A program made the position numbers and the translations under genes. From 0-14-3-00-41-53 sp041500225 (GTDB lineage Bacteria > Nitrospirota > Thermodesulfovibrionia > Thermodesulfovibrionales > SM23-35), in the NCBI GenBank assembly GCA_041500225.1, contig JBGQLV010000090.1, forward strand, positions 1 through 7,021: 7,021 bases of DNA. Reading direction: 5' to 3'. Numbering within the stretch: the first letter of the stretch is position 1; every line of letters begins with the position of its first letter. The notes under the pieces were generated by a model. It was not told where the DNA came from, did not search any database, and saw only the letters and a program-made list of their open reading frames with translations. Below are positions 6,043 through 7,021 of this stretch, in pieces.

Positions 6043-6770
6043 TCAACACACCTCCTGTACCCAGACTTTTTAATTTCAGAAAGAATATCCTTGGGATTTC
6101 CCTGGCAGACTATCTTTCCATCAAGAAAGATACAACCCCTATCACCATTTACGAAATCAAGTATGTACCCAGTATGGGTTATGATCATAGCACTTCTCTT
6201 TGGGTCCTTAACCTTATCCTTCCCAAGGAGTGTATTTATAGACTCACCGACAAGAGCGATGTTCTCCATGTCAACGCCAGATTCCGGCTCGTCAATAAGG
6301 ACCAGGTCAGGCCTCTGTGCCATAAGCTGGAGAAGCTCTGAACGCTTCATCTCGCCACCAGAAAAACCGTCATTAAGATTTCTGTCCAGATGTCCTAAGA
6401 GATTAAGTTTTTCTGAAAAATCATGAATCCTTTCTTTATCAACCTTATCATCAGATATTACTTCAATAATCCTTCTTAAAGTAACACCCCTGACAGTAGG
6501 AGGTCTCTGAAAAGAAACACCGAGACCAATCTGTGCTCTTTCATAGACATCTTTATCTGTTATATCCTCTCCTTTAAAATATATTTTCCCCTGTTCTACC
6601 TTATATTTAGGAAATCCCATTATGGTCATAATGAAGGTTGTTTTACCAGCACCGTTGGGCCCGAAAAGTACATGAACCTCGCCATAATTTATTGAAAAGT
6701 TAACACCTTTCAAAATCTGTCTGTCATCAACAGAGACCCATAGGTCTTCTATCCTTAACATCTCTTGCAT
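6033..6770 (-). CDS. sufC: SufC-type ABC ATPase for Fe-S cluster assembly (SmsC-like)
   Basis: This cytoplasmic, non-transport ABC ATPase drives shape changes in the SufB scaffold during iron-sulfur cluster assembly. The 245-residue length is normal for SufC. It has Walker A GPNGAGKTT (37-45), Q-loop Gln88 in VSFQRPPT, ABC signature FSGGEMKRSELLQ (136-148), Walker B LVLIDEPESGVD (156-167) and H-loop His199 in MIITHT. EPESGVD and GGEMKR are SufC-like and differ from the usual transporter patterns. The C-terminus is GYRRCVECR, with a CxxC pair; its coding bases also contain the sufB ribosome site, so the pair may be functional or a by-product. ATG 6770 has a strong Shine-Dalgarno sequence (AAAGGAGG, 6786-6779, 8 bases away); Met4 is a less well-placed alternative. 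It is the first gene of a two-gene unit with sufB, behind an AT-rich promoter. No cysteine desulfurase, SufD or carrier gene is adjacent. Confidence 0.96.
   Translation of the reverse strand: MQEMLRIEDLWVSVDDRQILKGVNFSINYGEVHVLFGPNGAGKTTFIMTIMGFPKYKVEQGKIYFKGEDITDKDVYERAQIGLGVSFQRPPTVRGVTLRRIIEVISDDKVDKERIHDFSEKLNLLGHLDRNLNDGFSGGEMKRSELLQLMAQRPDLVLIDEPESGVDMENIALVGESINTLLGKDKVKDPKRSAMIITHTGYILDFVNGDRGCIFLDGKIVCQGNPKDILSEIKKSGYRRCVECR
6051..6056 (-). promoter_or_regulatory. sufB Shine-Dalgarno sequence inside the end of sufC
   Basis: AGGAGG stands 8 bases before the sufB ATG at 6042. It lies in sufC codons for Arg239-Arg240, and the sufC TAA (6035-6033) falls after the sufB start. The two genes thus overlap by 10 bases, an arrangement that usually couples translation and keeps subunit amounts matched. 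Confidence 0.85.
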
Positions 6771-6798
6771 AATTTACCCCTCCTTTCAAAGGATATAC

Positions 6799-6820
6799 AT
6801 TATTATATATTCATAATAAT
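6799..6820. promoter_or_regulatory. Dyad overlapping the sufC -10 box, possible operator
   Basis: ATTATTAT (6799-6806) and ATAATAAT (6813-6820) form a perfect 8-bp inverted repeat with a 6-base centre. It covers the -10 box and the start of the spacer, a place where a repressor would block transcription. fe-S assembly operons are often controlled by Rrf2/IscR-type or Fur-like regulators, but this site does not match the IscR consensus I know. Because the tract is almost all A and T, chance symmetry is a real alternative. Confidence 0.3.
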
Positions 6821-6830
6821 ATATTGATAA
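6802..6830 (-). promoter_or_regulatory. Promoter for sufC-sufB
   Basis: On the minus strand TTATCA (6830-6825, 4 of 6 to the -35 consensus) is followed after exactly 17 bases by a perfect TATAAT (6807-6802). Transcription would start near 6795, giving a leader of about 25 bases that holds the strong sufC ribosome site. The surrounding sequence is very AT-rich, so other -10-like hexamers are present. Confidence 0.55.
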
Positions 6831-6885
6831 AGTAAAATAAATTCTTTAACCCGAAAACTGCATTTATCTGATGACCAAAGCAGGC

Positions 6886-7021
6886 ATATACGCAGAAAAA
6901 CCTTTACAAAGCAGAATTGGGTTATTCAATGTTATCAATCGTTACTGATGAAAATATTCAGGCTCTCTGAATATCATGTGTCTTACAAAGGTGCTGCTGG
7001 TAAAGCTTTTTCTGCATATAT
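6886..7021. repeat. Imperfect inverted repeat with inner hairpin, possible miniature element
   Basis: Positions 6886-6907 and 7000-7021 are inverted copies matching at 20 of 22 positions. The shared core is GCAGAAAAA in the left arm, with TTTTTCTGC in the right. Between the arms, ATATTCAG (6954-6961) and CTGAATAT (6967-6974) form a perfect 8-bp stem with a 5-base loop. TTACAAAG also occurs twice in the same direction (6904-6911 and 6983-6990). No convincing gene lies inside. The layout fits a small non-coding mobile element (MITE-like) or a structured RNA. The right arm reaches the window edge, so the repeat may be longer. Confidence 0.45.

Noticed and set aside
6871..6948. A 25-codon open frame beginning MTKAGIYAEKPLQ on the + strand
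   Set aside because: It is very short, has no ribosome site, and lies across an inverted-repeat arm. Chance is the simpler explanation.

Overview
The window looks like a chromosomal segment of an AT-leaning, probably anaerobic bacterium. Protein style and gene set suggest a deep-branching lineage such as Nitrospirota or a neighbouring phylum. The clues are a minimal two-gene SufC/SufB pair of the archaeal type, a Thermotoga-like bacterial SpeD, and a DUF1015-gap-pgk cluster. The taxonomic guess is inference from protein character; no search was possible.

Layout. Positions 1-115 hold the C-terminal end of an integrase-core (DDE) transposase that enters from the left edge. It is followed by what may be the element's right end (to about 141) and a short reading-frame remnant that stops at 272. 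Positions 273-436 show only one small hairpin and no gene. A TTGACA promoter and a strong Shine-Dalgarno sequence then lead into speD (506-934, + strand, TTG start), an S-adenosylmethionine decarboxylase proenzyme.

Everything from 949 to 6770 is on the minus strand. The first transcription unit, read right to left from a promoter near 4581-4552, is a DUF1015 protein (4506-3226), gap (3194-2190) and pgk (2187-949). gap and pgk are separated by 2 bases and catalyse consecutive steps between glyceraldehyde 3-phosphate and 3-phosphoglycerate. DUF1015 is uncharacterised, has a DGHHRYE motif, and may act on a nearby metabolite. pgk meets speD tail to tail with 14 bases between their stop codons and no visible terminator.

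The second unit, from a promoter near 6830-6802, is sufC (6770-6033) and sufB (6042-4792), overlapping by 10 bases. They encode an ATPase and a scaffold for iron-sulfur cluster assembly, with no sufD, sufS, sufE or sufU alongside. Between the two units (4507-4791) lies a dyad-rich stretch that may be a structured RNA, with some resemblance to a c-di-GMP-I (GEMM) aptamer on the + strand. The right edge (6886-7021) carries a 22-bp imperfect inverted repeat enclosing a perfect hairpin, possibly a miniature mobile element cut by the window end.
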